This document shows, in pieces, positions 9,181 to 20,960 of a stretch of DNA of 64,000 bases. Below the pieces are notes generated by a model. That model did no database searches, was not told the DNA's origin, and saw only the letters and a program-made list of their open reading frames with translations. Origin of the DNA: Apostichopus japonicus (Eukaryota; Echinodermata; Holothuroidea; Aspidochirotida; Stichopodidae). A program made the position numbers and the translations under genes. The first letter of the stretch is position 1, and each line of letters begins with the position of its first letter. Where the stretch lies: contig NC_092568.1 in assembly GCF_037975245.1 (NCBI RefSeq), forward strand, positions 39,508,631 to 39,572,630. The letters are read 5' to 3'.

Positions 9181-10328
9181 ATAACAAAACAAGATAACAA
9201 AACAAGTATTTTTTGATGTTTCCTGTTTAAAGAAGCCAAATTAAAAAAATTTCTGTGGTTGTAAAGTAAACGCTTACTTTTAGCTTATCGTGTTATACAG
9301 CACTTACGTTTTTATACATGCACAGTTCCGTGCATATGCCTAAATCACAAACTGTTTGTTACATATGGTTTTTAGCTCCGTGCATATACCAATTCGTCAA
9401 CACTACATGGCCTGCTTTTGTGCAAGGCCCAATCGCTGCACTCAAAGGCAACTGCCTGCAGTAAGCACGCACATTATTGGTTCATAGCTGACGGTGTAGG
9501 CGTGGTTATTACGCTGAGCATGGGCAGTACATAAACATGCATTAAGGCGCCAGTTTCGGAAACTACTAAAAATATTTCACACCTTATTCTGATCAAGCCT
9601 GCTTTGACTGCTGATTGGTCAATAACTATCACGTGAATTCTTCAAAGACGCCGTGCTGAGCCGACGACAACAGGTTCAATACTGTTGTAGACGCTTACGT
9701 GCAAGAAAAAAAATGATATAATGGGTGTTGAAAAACTTTAATCCAAATGTTCAAGGTAAGTTTCATTGATAAATATACACACATCAGCAAGGTCTTAGAT
9801 ATTTGTGTAGTAAACGACATATTTTAGGTAATTTCACGCCTCTATATAGTGTTCAGCGTAGCGTTACTTAGGACTAGCCTACTCAATGATTGTGCGCCTA
9901 ACGTTATGCTAATGTTATGTATGTAAGCATACAGTAGTGCTACTAGTACCAACATTTAGTAATGTATGTATGACTATGAATGACAATGAAGCTACACCGA
10001 ATACCAGCATTTGACTTCGTGATTAAGCTAGCCTAGTCCACTGCAGCTCTATACAAATCAATGTTTTACTATGCCTAGTTAACTGACTTTGTACACAGAG
10101 CTTACATTTTTGTAGGAGCCTTAAACTGCCTAAAAAAAGTTCATTTCTGTGGTTAGATTCACAACATCAGACCCAGGCATGATACTGTACAGTGTACTAG
10201 TAGGCCATATTGTTACCTGCCTTTTTTGTTGCATGAAACTGAGAACAGGTTGAAGAAATGTTTGTGATTTGGCAATGTTTTGCAAACCAAAAATCTGTGA
10301 TATTATAGGAAGCTTTATTTTCCAAAAT
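9181..10328. other. Interior of 9.5-kb element, no gene recognised
   Basis: I see no extended coding frame. A donor-like CAAGGTAAGTTT at about 9753-9763 follows the ATG-containing stretch 9713-9753 and could end a first exon, but without a matching protein it remains a guess. Confidence 0.3.
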
Positions 10329-10334
10329 ATATTG

Positions 10335-11078
10335 CAGGGATGTAAGTCTTCCGTTTTTTGACGGGAATCCGGTTTTTTTTTTAATTCCAATTAACAGGGA
10401 TGTAAGTCTTCCGTATTTTTACGGAAATCCGTTTTTTTTTTTAATTCCAATAAAGTTCCACAAAATTGTTCGAATATCAAAGACACAACGCGGCAAACAT
10501 GCCTGGCCCGTTGCAGCAAGCTAACTTCAATTTTCACTCATCGATCACTCAAAATACCATTTCCAGTTTCGCATCATCGCATTGCACTGTACAACATTGT
10601 GCCATGTGAATATCGTTGCGTACGTGCGAACTTCAAATCGCTTTAGCTCATTTCTGTCGTTGAAAAACCTTGCCTAATTCATGTTGATTGGACTGCTAAT
10701 TAATATCTTTGTAACTGCTGGTGCTCGACATAAGTTTTGGAATTAACGCTTGTGATAGTTGTGAGCGGCGGAAATCTACGGGATACGCATATGAAAGATG
10801 ATATTTGTGATCGCATTCGAATGTGAGACTGTTTTTTATTCCGTATTTCGCTGCGACGTATTCGTAACTTTGAGCTAGCCTAACATAACGATAGTGTGTA
10901 AGTAGTAAGAACTATAGGGGTAGGATGTGTTAGCGCTAATACTTCTAAGCTAGCCTAACATACAGTAACGATAGTGTGTAAGTAGTCGGAGCTAGGAGTA
11001 GGATGTGTTAGGATGGCATTCACCTGGGGTCTCCAAATAGTTTTCCGGGTTTTTTTTTTGGCTGCACTTACATCCCTG
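10335..11078. mobile_element. MITE with CAGGGATGTAAGT ends and duplicated left end
   Basis: The left end CAGGGATGTAAGTCTTCCG and right end ACTTACATCCCTG are inverted copies. ATATTG flanks both sides (10329-10334 and 11079-11084). The first 60 bp are duplicated in tandem: a second CAGGGATGTAAGTCTTCCG starts at 10395. The interior also has a direct repeat around AGCTAGCCTAACAT (about 10873 and 10947). The CAGGG start is hAT-like, but a 6-bp duplication is not the usual 8 bp, so the superfamily is open. Confidence 0.65.
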
Positions 11079-11084
11079 ATATTG

Positions 11085-12807
11085 ACTTATGCTGCTGTTG
11101 TTTGTTTAATTCCCCACTTTTGTGTGGCCCCTAGTTACAGAGTAGTTAGTGTAGTCTAGAGCAGGATTAGTGGAACGGAACTGCAGTCATCAAATTTTAC
11201 TGGTGGTCTGTCAACACTGCCCTACATGTAGGTACACAGGGAATTGTTTCTTTCTTATATTTATATCCGAAAAATACAACTGTTTGAAACTGTGCAGCCT
11301 TCACTTTAAACTTCATAAAATTACCCAACATGTGTTTAATTTTTTCTTTTCTACCAGAAAAATGAAGTAAATAGACAAAGCTTCACTCTCCTGAAAATAA
11401 AACCCTGAAGGAGGTAATCAAACCAGTCGTCCCATTGGAAACTCAAGAAGTAGCTACACAGCAAGGTATCCCTATACATTATTAAAGTACAGCTGCTTAA
11501 GGCAGATCACACTAACATAGTAACAAGCACAGTAAAAATAATTAGCCAAACTAATGTCCAAAATTCTGCCGTAGAATAAGTATTCCAGCCTATTTTCACT
11601 TCCCTTTGATTAAATGTAGAACAATTTTATTACTGAATGTGAGTCCTTAAATGAGAATGTTTTCAGTCATGTGAAAGTAAGAGGTCAGGTATTCCTCAGT
11701 GATTTACTGTGTTGTTATGCATCACACTAACTAAAGATATACAACCAATTCATCATGTTCTTAATTTTTTTAATCTTTCTGACCGTAAAAAGTATCTGAC
11801 CATTCTAGCATTATTGGCTTGAATTTGGTCGTGAAAACACTCATTTAGCTGATTTTCAAGAAAGTTTGGCCGTGAGCATGTTTTACAATTTGGCCACCTT
11901 AGATTGTACAGCTACAAGACTTGAATGCTCCTATCTATGACAGGACACGGAAAAAACATAATTTAAGCATTTAAATCCCTGGAATTTTATGTACAGGTCA
12001 ACAGTAAAGCAAAAAGTGAGTCATGAAGTTTGTTTGCAGGTAAAGTTTTGCAATTTCTGTCGACAATTAGGCACAAGTTTATGAAAGAATTATACGGCCT
12101 GGATGTGCATCACAGTACATATTTAAAATCTTTAACGGTGTGTACCTATTTAACAATGATGTTAACTATACATTGTACATTTAGTGAGGCTTGTCTGTAC
12201 ATAGGCCGAGGTCTACATCTACATCTTGTGTAGCAATATCGTGAAACTGATGCTGTATATTGAACTCGGTGTGATCTTGTATGAAAGTTGGCATACCGTT
12301 ATTCATTTTTCTATCATATGGACAGGCTTTAGAAAAAGAAGCTGGAAGCAATTTGCACTGCCAGCATGTTTATTTCAATAACTCCTATTACTTTAGTTAT
12401 TTTGAAGGCAAGGAATCATTATACCTTGTGGTTTCTAGTAAAACCAAATTTCTGTGTAACTTTTGCTAGGAGAGACAATTTTGAATTTACGATATCACAA
12501 AAGTGTCACAGTTGTTATTATATCTTACAGCCCAGGAACTGATGTTAATCTGCCAATGGCTTGATAAATGAGATGGTGAAGGAAAATGGAACGAAGGGCC
12601 AACGACACATGCAGCTGAAGAAACATGTACATGTTTTATTCAGGTGGAAAAGGTAAACTTAGCTTTTCAATCAAAACATTTACTCTGTATGGTTATGCAT
12701 AGTGCAATGTTAGGCTCCATTTTGGTTCCTTGCTGAAGGTTCAAGGAATCTATGCGTAGTATGTGATGGTGATTGCGTGTGTGTGTGTGCGTATGTGATG
12801 CCCTTTG
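11085..12807. other. Interior of 9.5-kb element with possible short exons
   Basis: Two stretches have exon-like borders: about 11356-11465 (after a pyrimidine-rich CTACCAG, before AAGGTATCC) and about 12538-12653 (after CTTACAG, before AAAGGTAAAC). The second has one open frame of about 31 residues. I recognise no protein domain. A TG repeat lies at 12776-12792 just before the tandem array. Confidence 0.3.
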
Positions 12808-14008
12808 CTCGTAAACACGATAACTCAACCAGGGCAAGAAGTTGGATTGAAGTCATACTTGGTACATAGATGTGCCATACTGAGTAATAGAACCCTATTG
12901 ATTTTGGTGCTCATTTCATGAATAATAATGAGGTCACAGGGTCATACATTAAAATCTCCAAATGCTAATAACTCTGCAACCGAAACTTAGAATTCATTCA
13001 ATAATTGGTATGAATATGTTGGTAGATAGCGGGTACATTATGATATATGTAAAAGTTGATATGCATATTTATTAGGGGGCGGGGTTTAATTTGATTTTAA
13101 CTAAAATAGATTGTAAACACAAAAACTGAACAACGACAAGTTGGATTTAAATCATACGTGATGCATATATGCGCCATAGAGAGTAGAAGAACCCTATTGA
13201 TTTTGGTGCTCATCTCATGAATAATAACGAGGTCACAGGGTCATATATTAAAATCTCCAAATGCTAATAACTCTGCAACCGAAACTTAGAATTTATTCAT
13301 AATTGGTATGAATATGTTGGTAGATAGCGGGTACATTTTGATATCTGTAAAAGTTGATATTATGCATATTTATTATTGGGCGGGGTTTAAGTTGATTTTC
13401 ACTAAAATAGCTTGTAAACAGGGTAACGGAACAGGGACAAGTTGGTTTTAAGTCATACTTGGTACATATATGCGCCATAGTGAGTAGATGAACCCTATTG
13501 ATTTAAGTGTTCATCTTATGAATAATAATGAGGTCACAAGGTCAAAGTAAAAATCTCCAAATGCTAATAACTCTGCAACCGAAATTCAGAATTCATGAAT
13601 AATTGGTATTAATGTGTTGTACTGTAGCTAGTGGGCACATGGTGAAATATGTTCAAGATGATATGATGCATATTCAAGAGGGGGCGGGCTTAAGTTGGTT
13701 TTCACTAAAATAGCTTGTAAAAACATGGTAACTGAACAACAACAAGTTGAATTGAAGTCATACTAGGTACATATATGCGCCATAGTGAGTAGAAGAGCCC
13801 TATTGATTTTGGTGCTCATCTTATGAATATTAATGAGGTCACAGGGTCAAATGTAAACATTTTCAGAATTGAATCATACTTTGTGTGTAGGTGGTTGTAG
13901 ATAGCGGGTACATGATAATGTATGTTCAATGTGATATTATGCACATTCATTAGGGGGCAGGGCTTGAGTTGATTTTTGCTAAAAATAGCTTATAAACATG
14001 GTAAGTTA
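12808..14008. repeat. ~300-bp tandem array, four copies
   Basis: Anchor words recur at near-equal spacing: ACAAGTTGGATTxAAxTCATAC near 12839, 13137, 13437 and 13742, and ATGAGGTCACAGGGTCA once per unit. Units differ by substitutions and small indels, so the array is not recent. Related sequence in the opposite orientation occurs at 31270-32150, where it ends in a CA repeat as this one begins with a TG repeat. This suggests a dispersed element with internal tandem structure. Confidence 0.75.
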
Positions 14009-15234
14009 ACATAGTTTAGTAGGTAGGTCCACAGTCAGTGAAAGAACCTTGCTGATCAAATTAATCAACAATGAAGAAAGCTTGGGATTATAATCTCAAA
14101 TGGCAAGGAATCACAATAAGCCAACTGGCTTTCTGGTTTTCTGCTGGCTTAGTGTTATTGCGATAAAATACATAATATGCCATTTAAATCTGAAACTCTA
14201 ATGTAAACTTTATCCAATGGGAACAACACAATTTATTTCTGACATTCAAGATTGCATATCTTGGAATTGTACAGTACACAATTGTCATACTTAATATCTA
14301 CTGCCTTGACTAGATGGAGGTAATAAATACTTTTTACATTGCCAAAGCAAGTATGAAATTTACAATTGACTGAACTTCATGGTGATAGGTATGATGATAT
14401 GTACTGGCAATACCACTACTACTGACCACACCAAATTCAAAGTTGGTATCAACTGGAACACTCAACTATGTGACTAACACCTGTTGTGACACAGAAGTTC
14501 CAACTTGTCACCCAAGTTGGTCCTAATTACATCATGTCATCATGCATGAAATGTTTCGACAGCTTAGAGCTACAAAATATCTTCCTTACTACAAGTTTCC
14601 ATGAATTTCAAGAATGAATTCTTCAAAATGATACCAGTCTTAATGCAAGTGTTGATAAAATTAATGTCAATGTATAAAGTTTAATACGTAACTACCTGGT
14701 CTTGCAAATACTGTTACCTGAATATGCTTTACCAGAGGAAATACCAACAGGCAAACTACACAGACATTTACTATTTTATAGAACTATCCCTTCAATTGTG
14801 TAGTGTACATTCTGTATCCATTTACTTAATTTTCCTTGTTGATCATCCATAGTGTGCTTTCAACTAAAATAAGTAATTGACATAGTTTTCTATTTTAGCA
14901 TTACACTCAAGAGATGAGTTCCTTGTAAAACCTGCATTTTTTATTATCAACCTTTGACTCTGGTTCCAGTTAGAGATATTAAATATTTTGTCATATTACT
15001 TTCCAGATTGGGAACAACATTGCTTCATTTGGAAAGTTTACCGAAAACCCAGCCCTTCATTTTGAAAAGCAGGAGGACCCATAACCGGCTTTGTCTTCAT
15101 TGACCGCGAAACAGTGAAATGTTGTAGCATGTTGGAAACGTTTGAACTCGGCTTTATACTATTTTCTATTTTTGACTACCAAATTCTGTTTCATAGTCTG
15201 GACAAAGAGTACGGTTGTAAAGGCAATACTTCAA
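14009..15234. other. Interior of 9.5-kb element, mostly unassigned
   Basis: No long coding frame is present. A short exon-like segment (15006-15083) follows TTACTTTCCAG and is open to a TAA, encoding about 25 residues (IGNNIASFGKFTENP and on). I recognise no domain. It could be the last exon of a gene carried by the 9.5-kb element. Confidence 0.3.
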
Positions 15235-15910
15235 TTGGATAAAGTCCTATTTCACAAACCGCTCGCTGAATGTTAGCATTAACAGTAAACACTCTTCACC
15301 TCGCTATCTTGAATATGGAGTTCCACAAGGATCAGTGCTCGGACTGTCTGTTTTCACATTTAATACCTCCCAATTGAAGACGTTATCACTCCCACGGTCT
15401 CCAAGGAATGAATTATGCAGATGATACACAAGTTTATGTGTCAATGTACATTGATGAAAAGGATCAGACTATTGGAAAACTTGGATCATTTATAAACGAA
15501 ATTAAAACTTGGTGTGTAAGCAAAACACAAATTCTCAGCGACAACAAAACTGAATTGATGCATGCTTTTCATCATGATTTCGTAATGTCAACCCTGCAAC
15601 TTCCCCGTTAGCAATTAAAACTAAGACGTATGGTTAGCAACTTAGCATTCTTTCAAATTTGAGGCCCCCAAACTCTGGAACACTCCCAACCCAAATTAGG
15701 GATTCTCCTACCATAGACAATTTTAAAGCGTCTTATAAAGTTATTTATTCACGTACTTCCCACAATGGACACTGTAATATTTATATTGTCGATCATTTCA
15801 TGTATCTTTTAGTATTCTTTTAGTATGTTTTTTTCTTGGTATTCATTTTGTTCCTGTAAAGCTCATTGAGACCGTCGACATAATGCGCTATATAAATAAG
15901 TATTATTACA
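15235..15910 (+). pseudogene. Dead LINE fragment (L2/CR1-type RT and 3' end)
   Basis: Broken frames encode YGVPQGSVLG, then NYADDTQVYVSM with the catalytic ADD motif, then KTELMHA. After internal loss, a piece resembling the APKLWN C-terminus follows. The sequence ends with ATGCGCTATATAAATAAGTATTATTA, the usual 3' terminus of L2/CR1-related LINEs. Several frameshifts and a deletion after ADD show it is inactive. It differs from the young CR1-like element at 1257-5983. Confidence 0.8.
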
Positions 15911-17819
15911 GTAGTTTTTATTATTTTACATATTATATATAACTTCTACTTTGGAATGTCTAAACTTGTGGAATTTCATCCAAAAGTTCATTTATGGCAT
16001 GGGAAAAGGTAAGGGTAGAGAGAGATCTGTTCCCAGTGTATCTCTTCTCATGAATTTCGTAACTCCTACTGAAGCTCCCTTAGTAGCAAACACATAGGCC
16101 TACTTTGTTTAATTAATAGCAAACAGACAGACACTTTTTTGACCTAATGTATTAATATGTTGATATTTCTAGCAGTTTGTATTACAGAACCCACAAGGAG
16201 TCTTTCCAATTAATTTCATAAAGGTTTAGCAAAGTAAAGCATGTGAAAGGAACACAGTTTTCTGTACCACAACCTGAAAGTTTCATCTGAGCTGTATTAC
16301 CGATTGCAAAGTAACCCTGTACGTCACTAATATGTAGGATAGAAATCCTACAGTTATCCTTTTTGAGCTGACTATCTCAATACATTCATAATAATATAAC
16401 CTTTCAAAATAACAGCCATTATTGACCCGGTATGGAGGTCATTGCATTGAGTGCATTTTGGTTGGACATTATGGAATTTATGTACTAAAAATTTTAAATT
16501 CATTTCAACTGAGCAATTGAACACATTTGTAAACTGTGGAGTTAAAGCAACTGAGTAATCCTACATTTTTCTGAGTTTTGATAAGACATTATCTTGTTTT
16601 CAAAACAATTAACTAAATTAAAATGTCAAATTATGGGGCAAAAATGTTGATGGAACTTTTAAGCTTCCGTACATCTCTATAGATGTAGTGAAAACAATGT
16701 GACAACACTTTTACTGGTAGAAATTGGATTTTTTTCGGTGGACAGACTTCATGCTCTAGCTTCTCCTGCAAGTAACCATTGGGAGGGTCTGTACTCTGGT
16801 TAAATTTAAATTAACATTTTAACTGAGGCAAGTTTTACTGTGTCAGCAACTACAGCCTAGGCCTAGTTAGGCTAAGCTTAAGTTAGGCCTACTGTCTAAT
16901 AGTATAAACTGGCGCGCCTCGTAACTGCGCTTCTTCTACCTTTGGTCTAACTTTGTCCTCGCCAATAAGTCTGGTTTAATGCAATAGTTAACAAAACCAG
17001 AATAACATAAGAAGCCAACCCGAAGGCCGGTAAGGAACAAATATATTGAAATTAATTAACCCATATTATAACTCGTTCATTAATACTACACTAGTACAGT
17101 GCTATACAACTGCGTTCTGCAATACTGCTAGCTAGCGAACATAAGACCGATTACTAATCGGAGAAACTCAACTCTCAAACGTACAGCTGCTTCTCATTGT
17201 CAGTCGTTGGAATGGCGTACGGCTTGTCAATGATATATTAGTAGATGATAGCACTCCCCCTATGGGTGATTTGTCGGCTGAAATCGTTCCTAATCTGAAG
17301 CTTCGTGGGCCGAATTATAAACTTTCGGCCTAGCTTACCGTTCTAATATTTTGACGGAAGATTTTAAGGCCAATTTATTTAAGTAGTAAAACATGAGACT
17401 GGTATTATTGAATATATTTAAAGCATGAAATGTTACTTTACTAATTAATTTTGAACTATCGCAATTCAATGGACTATAAACTCTGGTGGCAACTGCCATG
17501 ACTATAGTAATATTCATATTCATAAAGATCTTGATTTATTATAAATTGAAATGACACGTGAGAGTAAACCCAAGTAATAAAATTTTGGGTACCGTTGTTG
17601 CTTCTTAAAAGAGCCTGAAGCTTAAGTCGATCGAAAGAAGTATTATATGTTAACTATTTTGTTTATTATTCTGTCATTGATAATTTTCCAAAGAGAGGAT
17701 ATAAAACAATATTACGTAACAATAAAAATCGAAATGTCTTGAGTCCTTATTGGTAGTCAAGATGTGTTAAGGCATAGGCCTACTCAGTGTGTACGTGAAG
17801 GTTACTTATTGGTTACTTA
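15911..17819. other. Interior of 9.5-kb element, unassigned
   Basis: No gene is visible. About 16490-16680 matches, inverted, the repeat at 42910-43200 (AAAACAAGATAATxTCTTATCAAAA and GCAACTGAGxAAT words). About 16855-16900 has clustered TAGGCCTA words. Confidence 0.4.
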
Positions 17820-18135
17820 GTTACGTAACCATTACGTTATATCACAACGTTACTAAAACGTAAATGACTAACGTTGCGAAATCTCGTTGTATGAACGTTG
17901 CAACAACATCGCAAAAAGGTTATACAAAAACGTTAATGCGACGTTATTATAACGTATCATCTAAACGTTACAAAATAACGTAATAAAAACGTAAATACAA
18001 CGTTATTTTTTGGTCTAAATATTACGTAAATATAACGTCCCCTGGAGTCTACAAAATTTCGTAACTACAACGTAACTTTCTGACGTTAATACAACGTAAA
18101 CGGTACGTAAATATAACGTTATAAAAACGTAATTT
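17820..18135. repeat. ACGT-rich right arm of the 9.5-kb element
   Basis: About 315 bp dense in AACGTT, AACGTAA and TTACGT words, mirroring the left arm. It runs into the terminal TGTTAGCTGGGTAG. Confidence 0.65.
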
Positions 18136-18373
18136 TGTTAGCTGGGTAGGGCCTAGGTTCTTTATCCGTCCCCTGTGTATACACACTTCATAGGCGCCGG
18201 CCCACTCCCACCTTTATTGCTTACACAATTTGTAAATACAAGGCTTACTACAGAATACAAATTTGTGGCAGGCGACTTGCAATTTTTATTGGGAAAGAGG
18301 GGAAAAAAGAAAGATATGCAAAAAATTGTACATCTCACCCACACCATTTTTTATTTTGAAATTGATCATCTTT

Positions 18374-18403
18374 TATTTAATTTTTTTTTCTTTTACTTGT
18401 GTA
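18374..18403 (+). promoter_or_regulatory. Candidate 3' splice site before the transposase start
   Basis: A T-rich tract ending in CTTGTGTAG precedes the transposase ATG by about 50 bp. It is a good acceptor by eye. The open frame upstream of it contains only low-complexity residues, which supports starting translation at 18454 instead of 18175. Confidence 0.45.
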
Positions 18404-18453
18404 GAGCACTTAAACCATACAACTTTGTCAACGAAAATCTAAACCAAGGGAAA

Positions 18454-19938
18454 ATGCCTCATTTTTGCTGTGCTGGTGGTTGTACAAACTCATCCGACAA
18501 ACAAGATCTGTCTTTTCATAGTTTACCTTTACGAGACAAGAAAAGATTAAATTTGTGGATCACAAAAATGAAACGAGATCCCAAATTTTTCAGAGTTAAT
18601 AAACATGCAAAAATATGTTCAAGCCATTTTACTGAAGATGACTTCATCGAGCCACTTGCAAGCAAGAAGAGGTTGAAGAGAACTGCTGTACCTTCAAAAT
18701 TTATTTGGACAGAGCCAGGGAGGGAAAGTACAGAAAGACAAGTGTTAGGAAAATTACAGGTATGGCATGAAAATAAAGACGAAGAAACAGACACTGCTTC
18801 TGAAGGAGAGGGTGATGTACTTGACCCCCAGAGACCATCCTCTGTGTCAAGAAATATCCAGACTGATTACAATTTTGAGGAATTAGACTTGCCTTGCCAA
18901 CACAGTTTCTCTGTATCTCATTTGCTGTCTAAAAGCACAACAGAAAAAAAGGAGGAGAAATTCTTTACTCATTTTACTGGATTTAATTCAAATGCACAGT
19001 TTAAGGAAACACTTAGATTTTTAGTCCCAAATTTAGATAGAAATAATTTAGTTTACTATGACACCAAAGAGGCAAGAAGTAAATTAATAAATGCAGAATC
19101 ACTCTTTGAAGATGAAGAATTAAATGAAGGGATATCTCTCACAGTGGAATCAACAAAATGTCCAGGGAAAAAAATCTTGATTGAAGATGAGTTCTTGATG
19201 GTTATGATGAAATTGCGAATGGGACTCAGCAATTTGGACTTGGCTGAAAGATTCAATTTGTCAGAAAGTACTGTATCAGTAAAGCTGATAACTTGGTTTA
19301 ATTACTTGTATGTTATTCTTGGGTCATTAAAGATATGGCCCGGTCACAACATAATTTTAAGTAATTCACCCCAAGAATTTGTCCAGAAGTACCCTAATAC
19401 AGTTGTAATCATAGATGCAACCGAATTACAAATTGAAGTGCCAAGTTCACTCCAAAAGCAAAGTGAAACTTACAGTTCTTACAAAAGTCACACCACATTA
19501 AAATGTTTACTTGGTGTTGATCCTAAAGGGGGTATAATTTTTGTTTCCCAGCTATATGAGGGGTCCATAAGCGACAAAGAAATTGTAAAAAGATCTGGTT
19601 TCTTATCAGTTCTTAAACAAAAACTAGAAATGGGAGAACTACACAAAGGAGATGCAGTTATGGCAGACAAAGGTTTTGATATTGAAAATGAATTGAAAGC
19701 AATGGGGTTAAATCTCAATATCCCCACCTTTTTGAGAGCAAAGGGAAGTTTCTCAGAAGAGGATGTAATTAGGACACAGACAATTGCCATGCACAGAATT
19801 CATGTTGAAAGGGCTATTGGGAAGGTTAGGCGGTTCCACTTGTTTAATTCAGTAATACCAGTGACAATGTTTGGTACAATAAATCAAATCTGGACTGTTT
19901 CTTGTTTGTTATCCAACTTTCAAAATCCAATTCTTTGA
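18454..19938 (+). CDS. THAP-domain DDE transposase (ISL2EU-like)
   Basis: This 494-residue nuclear DNA-binding protein would cut and join the ends of its own transposon. An N-terminal THAP zinc finger is complete: Cys5, Cys10, Trp35, Cys55, His58 and the closing AVPSKF (78-83). A variable linker follows. A helix-turn-helix lies around 244-278 (LAERFNLSESTVSVK). The catalytic domain is DDE_Tnp_4-like: IIDATE with Asp321, MADKGF with Asp405, and HVERAIGKVR with Glu452. No stop or frameshift is seen, so the enzyme may be functional although its partner nuclease is broken. The ATG at 18454 places the THAP cysteines at the usual distance from the N-terminus. It is tail to tail with the nuclease gene, 82 bp apart. 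Confidence 0.9.
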   Translation: MPHFCCAGGCTNSSDKQDLSFHSLPLRDKKRLNLWITKMKRDPKFFRVNKHAKICSSHFTEDDFIEPLASKKRLKRTAVPSKFIWTEPGRESTERQVLGKLQVWHENKDEETDTASEGEGDVLDPQRPSSVSRNIQTDYNFEELDLPCQHSFSVSHLLSKSTTEKKEEKFFTHFTGFNSNAQFKETLRFLVPNLDRNNLVYYDTKEARSKLINAESLFEDEELNEGISLTVESTKCPGKKILIEDEFLMVMMKLRMGLSNLDLAERFNLSESTVSVKLITWFNYLYVILGSLKIWPGHNIILSNSPQEFVQKYPNTVVIIDATELQIEVPSSLQKQSETYSSYKSHTTLKCLLGVDPKGGIIFVSQLYEGSISDKEIVKRSGFLSVLKQKLEMGELHKGDAVMADKGFDIENELKAMGLNLNIPTFLRAKGSFSEEDVIRTQTIAMHRIHVERAIGKVRRFHLFNSVIPVTMFGTINQIWTVSCLLSNFQNPIL

Positions 19939-20020
19939 GAAACTCAGTACAGCATAGTGTAGTTGAAAGGTTCTTTACCATATATGTATAAACAAAAATC
20001 AATGGGACTATTCCTATAAG

Positions 20021-20781
20021 CTATGACATCAAAAATGGTATGCTTTTGATGAAGAATGAGTTAAGCTTTGGTAAAGCAATGACAGTCCAATATTCTTCAT
20101 CAAAAGGAACTCTTGTAGCAATCATTTCATTACTGTCACTTAAATAAACAATGAAATCACACCATTTTAAACCAGTTAGGGCCATCTGACCTTGCACTTG
20201 GGTAAAGTAACCAAACTTGTGTTCACGTTTAAGAATGTATTCCTCACTGTTGTCTTTAAGTTCAATATAAAAGTCATGGGATTTCACAATCTCCTCCACC
20301 TTCTTTCCTCGTTGCGTCATTGGGCACTTTATTTCAAGTAATCCGAAACAAGGCTTGAGAGCTGGGTTAAAAACCTTTCCATCAGGGGTACATCCTAGGT
20401 GTGGGTGCTTGGGATTTACAACAAGTCCGGAATCAAAGACACAAAAATTTGGAATTTTCTTTTTCATTTGTTTAATGTAAATACTTAAGGCTTCCTTTTC
20501 TTTTGACAATCCATGTTGAATTGAAGCTACTTTACTCAAATCCTTTGTACCATAAATGTCTTTGAACATGGCTTCTGTGGGAGGTTTTTTTCGAGCAAGA
20601 ACTTTGCCAAAGTTTGACACTGTTAATCTTTTCTTACGTGCTGACTGCCATTCAGCAGACTTATACTGCATGACTGTCCTTTTCTGAAGTTATGAGAATC
20701 CTCAATGGAAATGGATATATTTTCATTAAACCAATCCTTTTGTGTAACACAGGACACACAATCCAGATCAAAATGTATAGT
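20021..20781 (-). pseudogene. YqaJ-type nuclease gene of ISL2EU-like element, 3' part
   Basis: On the minus strand this encodes a YqaJ/lambda-exonuclease-like domain, probably used in transposon or viral DNA processing. Seen are KRLTVSNFGKVL, GCTPDGKVF with the metal-binding Asp, LLEIKCP with Glu-x-Lys, and YFTQVQGQMALTG with the conserved Gln. From 20671 to 20021 the frame is open. Upstream, the piece ending IEDSHNFRKGQS reads in another frame, so a one-base frameshift lies near 20670. At 20781 the gene is cut by the gypsy insertion and resumes at 25500. Confidence 0.85.
20777..20781. repeat. Gypsy target-site duplication, left
   Basis: ATAGT here equals ATAGT at 25500-25504, directly outside the two LTRs. 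Five bases is the usual duplication for Ty3/gypsy integrases. Confidence 0.85.
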
Positions 20782-20949
20782 TGATATGTTCTTGTTAATG
20801 ATTTTAGATAATAATAACAAACACAAAGGGATATGATGTAAAACAGAAACTGTGGTGTATTGACTTGACATACGTCGTACTAAGGATCTTGCGAGAGTGA
20901 GATGTAAACAAATACATGTATGGAACGCCACAAAAGCTTAAATGTAACA
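20782..20949 (-). repeat. 3' LTR of gypsy element
   Basis: 168 bp, reading TGTTACATTT...AACATATCA on the minus strand with canonical TG and CA ends. It is identical to 25332-25499. Confidence 0.93.
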
Positions 20950-20960
20950 TCCCCCTTCTT
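20950..20960 (-). promoter_or_regulatory. Polypurine tract
   Basis: AAGAAGGGGGA on the minus strand directly abuts the 3' LTR, the expected primer site for plus-strand DNA synthesis. Confidence 0.85.

Larger units (their letters stand above)
8659..18149. mobile_element. 9.5-kb element with ACGT-rich subterminal arms
   Basis: The ends CTACCCAGCTAACA (8659-8672) and TGTTAGCTGGGTAG (18136-18149) are exact 14-bp inverted repeats. Both adjoining arms (8676 to about 9180, and about 17820-18135) are crowded with AACGTT, TTACGT and ACGTAA words. Flanks GGCCTAGA and GGCCTAGG suggest an imperfect 8-bp duplication, though GGCCTAG is common in this DNA. The interior holds a nested MITE, a ~300-bp tandem array, a dead LINE fragment and possible short exons, but no recognisable transposase, so the superfamily is unknown. 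Confidence 0.6.

Noticed and set aside
12808-14008. CRISPR-like array
   Set aside because: Units are ~300 bp and diverge along their whole length; there are no short identical repeats with unique spacers.
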